The notes below the pieces were generated by a model. The model was not told where the DNA came from. It did no database searches and saw nothing but the letters and a program-made list of their open reading frames with translations. DNA of 64,000 nt from Roseomonas gilardii (GTDB lineage: Bacteria; Pseudomonadota; Alphaproteobacteria; Acetobacterales; Acetobacteraceae): contig NZ_CP015583.1 of the NCBI RefSeq assembly GCF_001941945.1, positions 1,626,001 through 1,690,000 of the forward strand, read 5' to 3'. Positions 26,981-37,500 of this stretch are shown here, piece after piece. The translations under genes were made by a program, and so were the position numbers. Within the stretch, counting starts at the first letter, position 1; every line of letters begins with the position of its first letter.

Positions 26981-28072
26981 TTGGCGAGCAAGATTACGCG
27001 AAGGAAAGCCATCTGGGCGATAGGTTCTTTCGGCGTCTCGCGTGAGGCGAGGGCGGCTTCTCCGCGTCGCCCCGCATCCGACGATTTCGCGGCGGGCTGG
27101 AACGCCTTCGCACGCCATTTCCTATCGTCCGAGGGCCGGGTGGTCGATACGGCCAATGGCGGGATCACCCACTCCGAGGGTCAGGGATGGGCGATGCTCT
27201 TCGCCTTCCGGGCTGGCGACCGACCGCGCTTCGGTCGGATCGCCGACTGGACGCGCGAGAATCTCCGCCACGCTTCGCACGGCCTGCACGCCTGGCGCGG
27301 CACGGGCAGCGACGGCAGCGAGGACCCCAACAACGCCACGGATGGCGACCTGTTCATCGCCACGGCGCTGATCCTGGCCGGCGAGCAATGGGGGCGGCCG
27401 GACTGGCGCGCGAGCGGTCTCGCCACCGCGCAGGACATCCTCCGGATGCTGCCGCGACGGGTCGGCGGGCGGCTCGTCCTGCTGCCGGGGCTGCAGGGCT
27501 TCGAGCGAGGCGGGGAGGTCATCGTGAATCCCTCCTACTACGCCTTCCCGATGCTGCGCGTCCTCGCGCGGGCGCTGCCCGATCCGCTCTGGCTCGACCT
27601 CGCCACGGATGGGCTGGCCCTGCTGCGGGATTCCTGCTTCGGCGTCCATGGCCTCCCCGCGGACTGGGTGGCGGTGTCGCAGGCGGATGGCCGCGTGACC
27701 CCGGCGGAAGGCTGGCCGGCGCGCTTTTCCTACGACGCCGTGCGGGTGCCGCTCTGGCTCGGCTGGGCCGGGCTGGTGGACGAGCCGGGGCTGCGCGGCC
27801 CGGCGGCCTACTGGGCCGAGGCGCCCCACCCGCCGCCCGCCTGGGTGGACCTGCGCAGCGCGGAAGCCGCACCGATCCCGGCGCTGCCCGGCATGGCGGC
27901 CGTGGCCGATCTGGCGATGCGCCGTGCCGGCCTGGCCATGGCGGCCAGCCAACCGGACGGCGCTTCCCGCGCCTCCCGGCGGGACAGCAATCCTCCCGCG
28001 TCCCTGCGGGACGACAACTACTACTCGGCGGCGCTGAGCCTGCTCGCCGCCCTGGCGGATCGCCCGGCATGA
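26981..28072 (+). CDS. bcsZ: Cellulose-operon endoglucanase, glycoside hydrolase family 8
   Basis: Secreted or periplasmic beta-1,4-glucanase that trims nascent cellulose, equivalent to BcsZ/CMCax. The 363-residue protein has a short leader with twin Arg (TRRKAIWAIGSFG), then the GH8 motifs: catalytic acid Glu66 in NGGITHSEGQGW, Asp121/Asp123 in NNATDGDLFIAT, and the NPSYYAFPML segment. TTG start supported by GGGAG at ideal spacing. First gene of the cellulose operon; the 121-bp spacer upstream is AT-rich and may hold the promoter, with TTGCGA at 26921 a possible -35. Confidence 0.9.
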   Translation: MASKITRRKAIWAIGSFGVSREARAASPRRPASDDFAAGWNAFARHFLSSEGRVVDTANGGITHSEGQGWAMLFAFRAGDRPRFGRIADWTRENLRHASHGLHAWRGTGSDGSEDPNNATDGDLFIATALILAGEQWGRPDWRASGLATAQDILRMLPRRVGGRLVLLPGLQGFERGGEVIVNPSYYAFPMLRVLARALPDPLWLDLATDGLALLRDSCFGVHGLPADWVAVSQADGRVTPAEGWPARFSYDAVRVPLWLGWAGLVDEPGLRGPAAYWAEAPHPPPAWVDLRSAEAAPIPALPGMAAVADLAMRRAGLAMAASQPDGASRASRRDSNPPASLRDDNYYSAALSLLAALADRPA

Positions 28073-28138
28073 GCACGCCGGCCGGCCCCTTCGCCCTTTG
28101 TACTGCACGTGGCCCAAGCCGGTCGGGAGGCGCCTCGC

Positions 28139-29212
28139 ATGGATGGCAAGTCTGATGTGTTGCGCGTGGCGGAAGCCCTGGGCGCGACGAGCCTGAGATA
28201 CCGGAACTTCAGCAACGAGGCCGTGCGGCGCGATCCGCCGCCCAGGACGGTGCCGGAGGAGGCGCCCCCGCCGCCCGAGGCCGCGCCGGCTGCCGCTCCG
28301 CTTCCGCCGGCCGCAGCACCCCCTCCGGCGGCGCCCGCCCCGGCGATGGTCGCCCCGGCGATGGCCCCCTCGGCGGTGCATGCGGCGCCGATGTCCGCGC
28401 CGCCGGAACAGGCCGCGTCGATGCAGGCCCCTGTCCAGCCGCCCCCCAATCCGGCTCCGCCGCCGTATCCCGCGCAGGCCCCTGCGCCGTGGCAGGGCCC
28501 CGGCCAGGACCAGCCCCGCATGGCCGTCCCGCCCCCGTTCCCGGCCTCGTCGCCGGAATACACGCCGCCCACGCCGGCATCCTGGCCGTCCGCGATGCCC
28601 TGGAACGGCGTTCCGGACGGCTTCCAGGGGCGTCCACCGGCCTGGCCCGCCGCCGCGCCACCGCCGGTACCGCAGCCGCCACGGACGGAACACCCCATGC
28701 CCTATCCGCCGGCCCCGGCCCCAACCCCGGCGCTGGCGCCGCAGTGGCCGCCCGTCGCTCCGGCCTACCCGCCGCCGTTCCAGGGCAGCGGCCCCGCTCC
28801 CGGCTTTCCTTTCCCGGCGGCGACTGGCTATCCGCCGCTGCCCGTTCCAGTCCCGCCCGCCTCCTGGCCGCCGGGGGGCGAGGCGGGCTTCGCCGCGGCG
28901 TCCCCGCCATCCCCGGTCGCGCCGGGTTGGCCGGAGCCACCGCGCGACGCCCCGGCCGTATCCTGGCCGCCGCCACCTTCCGCCACGCCACAGGGCCCTG
29001 TGCCCATGGCCGCAGGCCATCCCCGGCCCGCACAACCGCCGCCGCAGGCCGCCGAGGCGGATTTCGCGCTCTTCACCGCCGTAGACCGCGCCATGGCGGA
29101 CCTGCGTGCCTCGGTGAACGCCTCGCAGCCGGCCGCCGGCAGCCTTTCGGAGCTGCTGCGCGGCATCGCCAACGCGACGGCGCCCCATCCCTTCTCTCCG
29201 GACCAAAGGTAG
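28139..29212 (+). CDS. Pro-rich cellulose biosynthesis accessory protein (CcpA/BcsP-like)
   Basis: A 357-residue protein with conserved-looking ends and a long low-complexity middle. Residues about 5-30 (DVLRVAEALGATSLRYRNFS) resemble the short N-terminal motif of cellulose-complementing protein CcpAx and BcsP-type proteins (hydrophobic heptads, then Y-R-x-F); the C-terminal 45 residues hold a predicted amphipathic helix (FTAVDRAMADLRA, LSELLRGIAN). Between them, residues about 35-300 are Pro/Ala-rich and likely disordered. No signal peptide. GGGAGG lies eight bases before the ATG. Position between bcsZ and bcsQ supports a role in placing or organising the synthase; assignment to the family is inference. 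Confidence 0.65.
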   Translation: MDGKSDVLRVAEALGATSLRYRNFSNEAVRRDPPPRTVPEEAPPPPEAAPAAAPLPPAAAPPPAAPAPAMVAPAMAPSAVHAAPMSAPPEQAASMQAPVQPPPNPAPPPYPAQAPAPWQGPGQDQPRMAVPPPFPASSPEYTPPTPASWPSAMPWNGVPDGFQGRPPAWPAAAPPPVPQPPRTEHPMPYPPAPAPTPALAPQWPPVAPAYPPPFQGSGPAPGFPFPAATGYPPLPVPVPPASWPPGGEAGFAAASPPSPVAPGWPEPPRDAPAVSWPPPPSATPQGPVPMAAGHPRPAQPPPQAAEADFALFTAVDRAMADLRASVNASQPAAGSLSELLRGIANATAPHPFSPDQR

Positions 29213-29219
29213 GCCGAGC

Positions 29220-30020
29220 GTGCCGCTGATCTGCATGGCATCGCCGAAGGGCGGGGTGGGCAAGACCACCCTGGCGGCGAACATCGCCCACAGCCTTTCC
29301 CGGGCCGGGCGCCGCGTCCTGGTCATGGATTTCGACCCGCAGAACGCGCTGCGGCTGCATTTCGGCATGCCCCTCGGCGACCAGCTCGGCTGGGCCTCGG
29401 GCATGCCCGACCGGTCCGACTGGCACAGGGCGCTGCGGCAGACGGCCTCGGGGGTGGCGCTCCTGCCCTTCGGCATGATCGACTTGGCGCGGGCGCTGGC
29501 GCTGGACGGGCTGCTCGGCCGCCAGCCGGAGCTGCTTCTCGGCCCCATGCGGGCGATGCTGGCCGACGAGACCCTGCTCATCATCGCGGACCTGCCGCCC
29601 GGCCCCTCCCGCAGCCTGGCGCTGCTGGCGCCACTGGCGAACCTCGTGGTCTGCGTCCTGAAGGCGGAGGCGATGAGCGCCGCCCTGATGCCGGAGGTCG
29701 AGAGCGGCCGCTTCTCCGGCATCGGCATGGGCACCGTCGATACGCACCGGCTGCGGGTGGTGATCAACGAGGTGGACCTGCAGTCGCGCCTGTCCCGGGC
29801 GGCCGCGGAAGCGGTGGCGCGGCATGCCGGCTGGCGGCTGCTGGGCGCGGTGAGCCGGGACGAGGCGGTGATGGAAAGCCTCGCCTGCCAGCGCCTCGTG
29901 GCGGACCAGGCACCGCAGTCCCGCGCCGCGAACGACCTGCGGGAGGTGGCGCTGGCGATCGGCGCCTGCATCCCCGTCCAGCAACAGTCCGTGCCCGCCG
30001 GCATGTGGGGGGGACGATGA
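29220..30020 (+). CDS. bcsQ: Cellulose biosynthesis protein BcsQ (ParA/MinD-like ATPase)
   Basis: A 266-residue deviant Walker ATPase that in enterobacteria helps place the cellulose machinery at the cell pole. The Walker A loop is SPKGGVGKTT at 8-17 with the signature Lys10, followed by VLVMDFDPQNALRLHF and IIADLPPGPS. GTG start 8 bases after the preceding stop; its own stop overlaps the start of bcsAB (ATGA), so production is coupled to the synthase. Confidence 0.9.
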   Translation: MPLICMASPKGGVGKTTLAANIAHSLSRAGRRVLVMDFDPQNALRLHFGMPLGDQLGWASGMPDRSDWHRALRQTASGVALLPFGMIDLARALALDGLLGRQPELLLGPMRAMLADETLLIIADLPPGPSRSLALLAPLANLVVCVLKAEAMSAALMPEVESGRFSGIGMGTVDTHRLRVVINEVDLQSRLSRAAAEAVARHAGWRLLGAVSRDEAVMESLACQRLVADQAPQSRAANDLREVALAIGACIPVQQQSVPAGMWGGR

Positions 30021-33000
30021 GCCGTCTTGCGCAGTTCTTCGAACGCCTCTCGCGCGGCCGCGCCGGGGCGCTCCTGCTCACGGCGGCGGGGCTGCTGCTC
30101 GCCCTGCCCTTCGTGGTGGCGCCGCTGGAGGCGCAGCAGCAGGCCTGGCTGGCGGTCGCCTGCTTCCTCGTCTTCCTGCTGGGCTCGCGCCTGAAGGGAA
30201 GGGGGGCGAACTTCTTCTTGGTCATGCTCTCGGTGCTGATCTCGGCGCGCTACCTGTACTGGCGCCTGACCGACACGCTCGACTTCTCGGGCTTCTGGGC
30301 GCCCCTCCTCGGCATGGGCCTGCTGCTGGCTGAGCTCTACGCGGTGATCGCGCTGCTGCTCGCCTATCTCCAGTCGATCTGGCCGCTGGAGCGCAAGCCG
30401 GTGCCGCTGCCGGAGGACCCGGCGGAATGGCCGGTGCTCGACATCTTCATCCCGACCTACAACGAGCCGCTCTCGGTGGTGAAGCCGTCCGTCTTCGGGG
30501 CGCTGGCCATGGACTGGCCCAGGGACAAGATGAACGTCTACATCCTCGACGACGGGCGGCGCGAGGAGTTCCGCGCCTTCGCCGAGGATATCGGCTGCGG
30601 CTACATGATCCGCCCCGACAACAAGGGCGCCAAGGCCGGCAACATCAACCACGCCCTGACCAGGACGAATGGCGAGTTCATCGTCATCTTCGACTGCGAC
30701 CACGTGCCGGTGCGCGCCTTTCCGCAGATGACGCTGGGCTGGATGCTGCGCGACCCGAAGATCGGCATGCTGCAGACGCCGCACCACTTCTACAGCCCTG
30801 ATCCCTTCGAGCGGAACCTCGCCTCCGGCCTGCGTGTGCCGAACGAGGGACTGCTCTTCTACGGCCTGATCCAGCAGGGCAACGACCTCTGGAATGCGAC
30901 CTTCTTCTGCGGCTCCTGCGCCGTGCTGCGGCGGACGGCGCTGGAGGAGGTGGGCGGCGTGCCGCACCAGACGGTGACGGAGGACTGCCACTGCTCGCTG
31001 AAGATGCAGCGGCGCGGCTGGCGCACCGCCTATATCCGCCTGCCGCTGGCGGCCGGTCTCGCGACGGAGCGCCTGGCCCTGCATATCGGCCAGCGCATGC
31101 GCTGGGCGCGCGGCATGATCCAGATCTTCCGCGTGGACAACCCCTTCCTCGGCGGCGGCAAGCTGAACTGGACGCAGAAGTTCTGCTACGTCTCCTCGAT
31201 GTGGCACTTCATGTTCCCGCTGCCACGCTTCGTCTTCCTGACCTCGCCGCTGGCCTTCCTGATCTTCGGGCAGAACCTGATCGCGGCCTCGCCCCTGGCC
31301 ATCGCCGCCTATGCCGGGCCGCATGTGATCCACGCCGTGGCCACCAACAGCCGCCTGCAGGGCTCGGTGCGGCATTCCTTCTGGTCGGAGATCTACGAGA
31401 CCGTGCTGACCCTCTGGTTGCTGCCGGTCATGCTGGCCACGCTGCTCGATCCCAAGAAGGGCAAGTTCAACGTCACCGACAAGGGCGGCGTGTTGGATGA
31501 AGGCTTCTTCGACGTGCGCGCCGTCTATCCCAATGCCGTGCTGGCGCTGGTGATGTTCTGCGGCCTGGTCCTCGGCATCTGGGGGCTGCTGAGCAGCGGC
31601 ACGGGCACGCTGGCCTTCCAGGCCTATGCGCTGAACACGCTGTGGCTGTCGCTGTCGCTCTTCATCGTGCTGGCCGGGATCGCGGTGGGGCGCGAGCGGC
31701 GGCAGGTGCGCGAACGCGCCCGCGTCTCGGCACGGCTGCCGGCCTCGGTGGTGCTGCCGGACGGCCGGGTGCTGGAGGGGCACAGCGTGGACCTTTCGCT
31801 GGGCGGCGCGGCGATCGAGGCCGCGGCGCCGGACAACCTCGCTCCTGATCAGGCGCTGATGGTGGAACTGGCCGTGGGCCCCGACCGCGTTTCCGTGCCG
31901 GCCCAGGTGCTGCGCTGGCAGAACAACAAGCTCCAGCTCCGCTTCACGCCTCAGAGCCTCCGCGACGAGGGCAACATCACCCGCGTCGTGCTCGGCCGGG
32001 CGGATAGCTGGGTGCACTGGGACAGTGTCCGCCGCGACCGTCCGATGCGCGCGCTCTACGAGGTCGGCGTCAGCATCCGCGGGCTGTTCCGCGGCGACAG
32101 CCAGCTTTCCCTGCGGCGCAACCGCCGCCCGGTGCCGGGCAAGGCCCGCCCGTCGCAGGCGCGGAACGCCGCCGTGCTGATCGGGCTGGGCCTCGGCCTG
32201 GGCGCGAGCGCGGCGGCGGCACAGCCCGCGGCCTCGCCGCCGCGCCCGGCGGCGAGGCAGGGCGCGCCGGCAACGGCCCCGTCCCCGGCATGGCCATCCC
32301 CCGACCTGCCCGTGGCGGCCGAGCCACCGTCCGCCGCCCCGTCTCCGGCGCAGGACCCGGCCCAGGCGACGGTCCAGGGCGCGCCCGGCGCTACCCCCGG
32401 CGCCGCGGTCCCGGCCGCCGCGTCCCAGGGCCGGGTGCTGCGCCGCACGCTGCGCGATCTCGGCCTGCAATCCCCGATGCAGCTGCGCGGCCTGACCGAC
32501 CTCCAGGGCGTCCTCTTCGGAGTGCGGGAGGACGAGGTGGTGACGGGCGCGAAGCTCGTGCTGCGCGGTGCCACCAGCCCGGCCCTGATCCCGGAACTGT
32601 CGCAGATCGCGGTGACGCTGAACGAGCAGTTCGTCGGCGCCATCACGCCGGAGCGTGCGCGGCCGAGCTTCGGACCGCTGGAATTTCCTATCAACCCGGT
32701 CTTCTTCGCCGACACCAACCGGCTGAACTTCCGCTTCACCGGCCGCTATGCGGCGGAATGCAACGATCCGCTCTCGGGGCTGCTCTGGTCCACCATCTCG
32801 GACCAGTCCGTGCTGGAGCTGACCACCGAGCGCCTGGCCATGCCGCGCGACCTGGCACGGCTGCCGGCGCCCTTCTTCGACCGGGTGCAGCTTCGCGTGC
32901 CGCTGGTCCTGCCCTTCGTGGTGCCGGCCGATGCCAGCAACGACGTGGCGCGGGCGGCGCTGATCGCCTCCTCCTGGTTCGCGGTGCAGGCGGATTACCG

Positions 33001-34564
33001 CGGCGCCAGCTTCCCGGTCTCCAGCGCCCCGCCGACCCGGGGCAATGGCGTGGTGGTGGCAGTGGGCGCGGATTCCGTGCCCGGCGTGGCGCTGCCCCGC
33101 TTCGAGGGGCCGTCCCTGGCGCTGGTGCCCAACCCCACCGACCCGGAATCAACCCTGCTGGTCATCGGCGGCCGCACCGGGGCCGAGGCTGTCGCCGCCG
33201 CGCAGGCGCTCGCCGTGTCGAGCCAGGGGCTGTCGGGCGAGGCTGCCATGGTCTCGGCGCCCGATGTCCCGGCGCGCCAGCCCTACGATGCGCCGCGCTG
33301 GATCCGCACGGAGCGTCCGGTGCGCTTCGGCGAACTGGTGGACCCCTCGGAACTCCAGTCCTACGGCTTCGCGCCCGGCAACATCGCTGTGCCGTTCCGC
33401 ACCGCGCCCGATGTCTATACCTGGCGGCAGCGGCCCATCCCGGTGGACCTCTTCTTCCGCGCGCCGCCGGGCCCCGTGGCGGACCTCCAGGTTTCCCGCC
33501 TCGATGTCTCACTGAACGGCAACTACCTGAAATCCCTGCCGCTGCGGGAGGGCGACCCGGCCTGGCCCTGGAACTGGGTCGCGCGGCAACTGGGCGTGAA
33601 TTTCGGTGAGGACCGCGGCTCCGGCTCGGCCGGCCTGCCATCCTACCTGGTCTTCGGCCTGAACAACCTGCAGATGCGCTTCGACATGCGGCCGCTGAAC
33701 CGGGGCGAATGCACCGCCATCCCGGGCGACATCCGGGCCTCGATCGACCCGGACAGCACGATCGACCTGTCGCGTTCCTACCGCTTCACCGCCCTGCCGA
33801 ACCTCGCCTTCTTCGCGGGCTCCGGCTTCCCCTACACCAAGCTCGCGGATCTTTCCGACACAGCGCTGGTGCTGCCGGACCGCCCGACCTCGCTGGAACT
33901 CTCCAACGCCATGGGGCTGATCGGGCGTTTGGCGGCCAATACCGGCCTCCCGGCCCTGCGGCTGGCCATCGCCCATTCCGGCAGCCTGGAGAGCGTGGCG
34001 GACCGCAACCTGCTGGTGGTCGGCGCGCTCAACCGCGTGCCCGCCCTCTCGCGCCTGCTGCGGGACAGCCCGGTCCATCTGGAGGGCAACCGCCTTCAGG
34101 TCTCGCTGCCGGGGCCGCTGGAGAACTTCCGCAACTTCTTCCTGTCGGATGACCGGCTGCGCGACCGCACGCGGCTGAACGCCGTCGTGTCCGGCCCGGG
34201 GGATGGCCAGGGCATCATGATCGGTGCCGAGAGCCCGCTGCAATCGGGCCGGACCCTGGTGGCGGTCACCGGCACCACGCCGCAGGGCGTCGAGGCCATG
34301 CTGAACGCGCTGGGCGACCCGGACCAGTTGCCGCGCATCCAGGGCGATGTCGCCTGGCTGGCCGGCGGGCGGATCGAATCCTACCGCATCAGCCCGACCT
34401 ATCCGGTGGGCAGCCTGCCGATCTGGCTCTGGCCGCAGCTCTATCTCGGCAACCGGCCCGACCTGGTTCTCCTGCTGGCGGCGGGCGCGGCGCTGCTGCT
34501 GGCCATCCCATCCTACTGGATCATCCGGCGGCGCGTCGCGGCCCGCCTCAGGGCCCAGATCTGA
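30017..34564 (+). CDS. bcsAB: Fused cellulose synthase BcsA-BcsB (UDP-forming)
   Basis: Membrane cellulose synthase of 1515 residues, the fused form known from Komagataeibacter (AcsAB, about 1550). The BcsA half (1 to about 710) has flanking transmembrane helices and a GT2 domain with DDG at 178-180, DCD at 226-228, TED at 321-323 and QRMRW at 359-363. A C-terminal PilZ domain follows with R561-x3-R565 and D592-x-S594-x2-G597, so it should be activated by cyclic di-GMP. A Pro/Ala linker around 720-800 leads to the periplasmic BcsB half, ending in a transmembrane anchor near 1480-1503. It is coupled to bcsQ (ATGA) and bcsC (TGATG). Confidence 0.95.
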   Translation: MSRLAQFFERLSRGRAGALLLTAAGLLLALPFVVAPLEAQQQAWLAVACFLVFLLGSRLKGRGANFFLVMLSVLISARYLYWRLTDTLDFSGFWAPLLGMGLLLAELYAVIALLLAYLQSIWPLERKPVPLPEDPAEWPVLDIFIPTYNEPLSVVKPSVFGALAMDWPRDKMNVYILDDGRREEFRAFAEDIGCGYMIRPDNKGAKAGNINHALTRTNGEFIVIFDCDHVPVRAFPQMTLGWMLRDPKIGMLQTPHHFYSPDPFERNLASGLRVPNEGLLFYGLIQQGNDLWNATFFCGSCAVLRRTALEEVGGVPHQTVTEDCHCSLKMQRRGWRTAYIRLPLAAGLATERLALHIGQRMRWARGMIQIFRVDNPFLGGGKLNWTQKFCYVSSMWHFMFPLPRFVFLTSPLAFLIFGQNLIAASPLAIAAYAGPHVIHAVATNSRLQGSVRHSFWSEIYETVLTLWLLPVMLATLLDPKKGKFNVTDKGGVLDEGFFDVRAVYPNAVLALVMFCGLVLGIWGLLSSGTGTLAFQAYALNTLWLSLSLFIVLAGIAVGRERRQVRERARVSARLPASVVLPDGRVLEGHSVDLSLGGAAIEAAAPDNLAPDQALMVELAVGPDRVSVPAQVLRWQNNKLQLRFTPQSLRDEGNITRVVLGRADSWVHWDSVRRDRPMRALYEVGVSIRGLFRGDSQLSLRRNRRPVPGKARPSQARNAAVLIGLGLGLGASAAAAQPAASPPRPAARQGAPATAPSPAWPSPDLPVAAEPPSAAPSPAQDPAQATVQGAPGATPGAAVPAAASQGRVLRRTLRDLGLQSPMQLRGLTDLQGVLFGVREDEVVTGAKLVLRGATSPALIPELSQIAVTLNEQFVGAITPERARPSFGPLEFPINPVFFADTNRLNFRFTGRYAAECNDPLSGLLWSTISDQSVLELTTERLAMPRDLARLPAPFFDRVQLRVPLVLPFVVPADASNDVARAALIASSWFAVQADYRGASFPVSSAPPTRGNGVVVAVGADSVPGVALPRFEGPSLALVPNPTDPESTLLVIGGRTGAEAVAAAQALAVSSQGLSGEAAMVSAPDVPARQPYDAPRWIRTERPVRFGELVDPSELQSYGFAPGNIAVPFRTAPDVYTWRQRPIPVDLFFRAPPGPVADLQVSRLDVSLNGNYLKSLPLREGDPAWPWNWVARQLGVNFGEDRGSGSAGLPSYLVFGLNNLQMRFDMRPLNRGECTAIPGDIRASIDPDSTIDLSRSYRFTALPNLAFFAGSGFPYTKLADLSDTALVLPDRPTSLELSNAMGLIGRLAANTGLPALRLAIAHSGSLESVADRNLLVVGALNRVPALSRLLRDSPVHLEGNRLQVSLPGPLENFRNFFLSDDRLRDRTRLNAVVSGPGDGQGIMIGAESPLQSGRTLVAVTGTTPQGVEAMLNALGDPDQLPRIQGDVAWLAGGRIESYRISPTYPVGSLPIWLWPQLYLGNRPDLVLLLAAGAALLLAIPSYWIIRRRVAARLRAQI

Positions 34565-37500
34565 TGCTGTTTCGTCGCTCCAGGCCGTACCTCGCGGCGC
34601 TGCTCCTCGCCTCCACGGCGCTGCCGGCGACGGCCTGGGCCGAGGACCGCGCGATCCAGGTCCTCCTCGACCAGGCGAACTACTGGCGCGGCCAGGGCCG
34701 GCCGGACCAGGTGGTCCGGACGCTGGAGCGCGTGCTGGCCGCCGATCCCGACAATGTCGCGGCACTGTCCGGCCTCGCCCAGGCCCAGGCGCAACAGGGC
34801 GACCGGGCCGCGGCGGACCGCACCCTGGCGCGGCTGCGGCAGGTCGCGCCCGGCAATGCCGTGGTGGGCAGCACCGAAACCCAGCTCCGCGGCGCCTCCG
34901 CCGACCCGGCACAGGTGGCCGAGGCGCGGCGGCTGGCGCAGGCGGGGCAGAACGCGGCGGCGGTGGCGCGCTACCGGCAGATCTTCGGCGGCGATACCCC
35001 GCCGGATGTCTTCGCGCAGGAATACTACCAGGCCCTGGCCGGGGCGCCCAACGGCTATGCCGAGGGCCGCGACGGGCTGAAGCGGCTGCTGGACCGCAAT
35101 CCGGGCAACCGGACCCTGCAGCTCTCCTATGCCCAGACCCTGACTTGGCGCGAGGGCTCGCGCGCGGAGGGCGTCCGCCTGCTCCGGCAGCTTTCCCAGA
35201 GCCCGGACATGGCACAGCAGGCGCGGAACTCCTGGCGACAGGCGTTGAGCTGGGACGGCGCCAACGCCTCGGCCATCCCGGGGCTGGAAGCCTATCTGGA
35301 GCGCTATCCGGACGACCAGCAGGCGCAGCGGCAACTGGCCGAGGCCCGCAACCCCACCCGCACCCCACAGGATGAAGCCGGGGCGCAGCGCCAGGCGGGC
35401 TTCGAGGCGCTGAACGGCAACCGCATCGCCGCGGCGGAGACAGCCTTCCAGGCGGTGCTGCAACAGTCGCCCGAGGATTCCGACGCACTCGGCGGGCTGG
35501 GGCTGGTGCGGCTGCGCCAGGGCCGCAACAGCGAGGCGAAGACCCTGCTGGCCCGCGCCATCGCCGCTGATCCGCAGCAGGGGCGCCGAAAATGGGGACA
35601 GGCGCTGGATGGCGCCAGCTATGCCGGGGTGGTCAACACCGCGCGGTCACAGATCGCCCGGGGGCAGGTGCAGCAGGCCGAGGCGACGCTGGAGGCGGCG
35701 GTGCGCCAGGGCGGCGCGGAACAGGCCGATGCCCAGACGCTGCTAGGCGACATCCTGATGCGGCGGGGCGACGCGGCGGGGGCGGAGAGGCGCTACCGTG
35801 CCGCCCTGGGCCGCCGGCCCAATTTGCCCGGCGCCCTGTCCGGGCTCTACGAATCCCTGCAGTCCCAGGGCCGGATGGCGGAGGCGGAGGAGCTCGCGGC
35901 GCGGCAGGGAGGCACCTTCGCCAACAGCCTTGCGGCCTCGCGCGCCGAACAGATCCGGGCGGAGGCGCAGCGCAGCGCGGACCCGGCGCAGGCGGTGGCC
36001 CTGCTCCAGTCTGCCTATGCCTCCAACCCGGAGAATCCCTGGGTCCGGCTAGACCTCGCCCGCGCCATGGCGCGGCAGGGGCGGGGTGCGGAAGGGCGGG
36101 CTCTGATGCAGGAGCTGGTCCAGCGCAGCGCCAGTGCCGACAACCTCTACGCGGCGGCCCTCTTCGCGCAGGAGGAAGGCCGCGCCAGCGAGGCGGCTTC
36201 ATTGATCGAGCGCATCCCGCTTCGCCTGCGTTCGGCCGATGCCAGCCGCCTCCTTCGTGCCACCGCCGTGCAGAGCGAGATCGCGGCCGCGGCGGAACCC
36301 GCGCGCTATGGACAATACGATCTCGCACGGCAGCGCCTGATGCAGATCGTCGCGCGCCCCGATCCCACGGGGGAGACCGCCGCCCAGGCGGTGCGCGCGC
36401 TGAACGCGGTGGGTGACACGCGCGGTGCCGTGGAGCTGGCCCGGATGGCCGTGGCGACCAACGGCAAGGCGGCGCCGGCCGGGCGCATCGCCCTGGCGGA
36501 TGCGCTGCTCGATGCCGGGCAGGGGGCCGAGGCCGCCGCCCTGGCCGCCAGCCTGGCGGCGGACCCGCGCCTCACGGCGCAGGACCGGCAGCGCCTGGGC
36601 GGCTTGCAGACGGGGATCGCCATCCGCGAGAGCGACCGGCTCAACGAGGCGGGCGACCAGGCCGCGGCCTATGACCGGCTCGCCCCCGCGCTGAGTGCCA
36701 AGCCGCAGGACCCGGACGTGAACCTCGCCTTGGCGCGGCTCTACCAGGGGGCGCAGGACCCCGCGCGGGCGCAGGAAGTCGCCGAGGCGGTGCTGCGGCG
36801 TGATCCGCGCAACGCCGACGCCCGGCTGGCGGCCGCCAGCGCCGCCATCGCGCGGGGACAGACGCGCCGGGCCGAGGAGCTGCTCGCCGAGGGACGCACG
36901 CTGACGCCCAACGACCCCCGGGTCGCGGTGGTGGAGGCGCAGCTCGCCCGGGCCTCCGGCGACACCCGGCGCGCGCAGGCGGCGCTGCAACGGGCCGAGG
37001 AGCTCCGGCGGGCCCAGCTCAGCGGCACCCAGGCGGCGGTTCCGGTCCTGGCGGCGCAGCCGGCCACGATGCGGGGCCGGGGTACGGCGAATCCCTTCCA
37101 ACAGGTGGCTCTGGCGGGCGGGGAGCCGGCCATCCTGGCCACGGCCGCACCGGCCGCGGCCAGCGACCCCCTGCTCGGCGACATCCAGCGCCAGCTCGCC
37201 GAGGTTCGGGAGGAATCCGCGCCGCGCATCGGGCCGAACTTCGCCGGGCGCTTCCGCTCCGGCAGCGGCGGCCTCGACCGGCTACAGGAATATTCCGGCG
37301 GGGCCGAGGCCTCGGCCGCGATGCCGGGGATCGGCGGGCGGATCGCCGCCCGCGCCCAGCTCTACAGCATCGATTCCGGCTCGATGGACCAGAGCACGGG
37401 CAACCTGCGCCGCTTCGGCACCAATCCGCTGGTGCTGCCGGGGGCCAGCGAGAGCGTCTCCGCCGCCACGGCGGCCCGGCTGGTGCCGAAGGACACCACG

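Noticed and set aside
27122..32470. A 1782-codon open frame on the minus strand
   Set aside because: Antisense to the cellulose operon; compositionally biased, no domains, no start signal.
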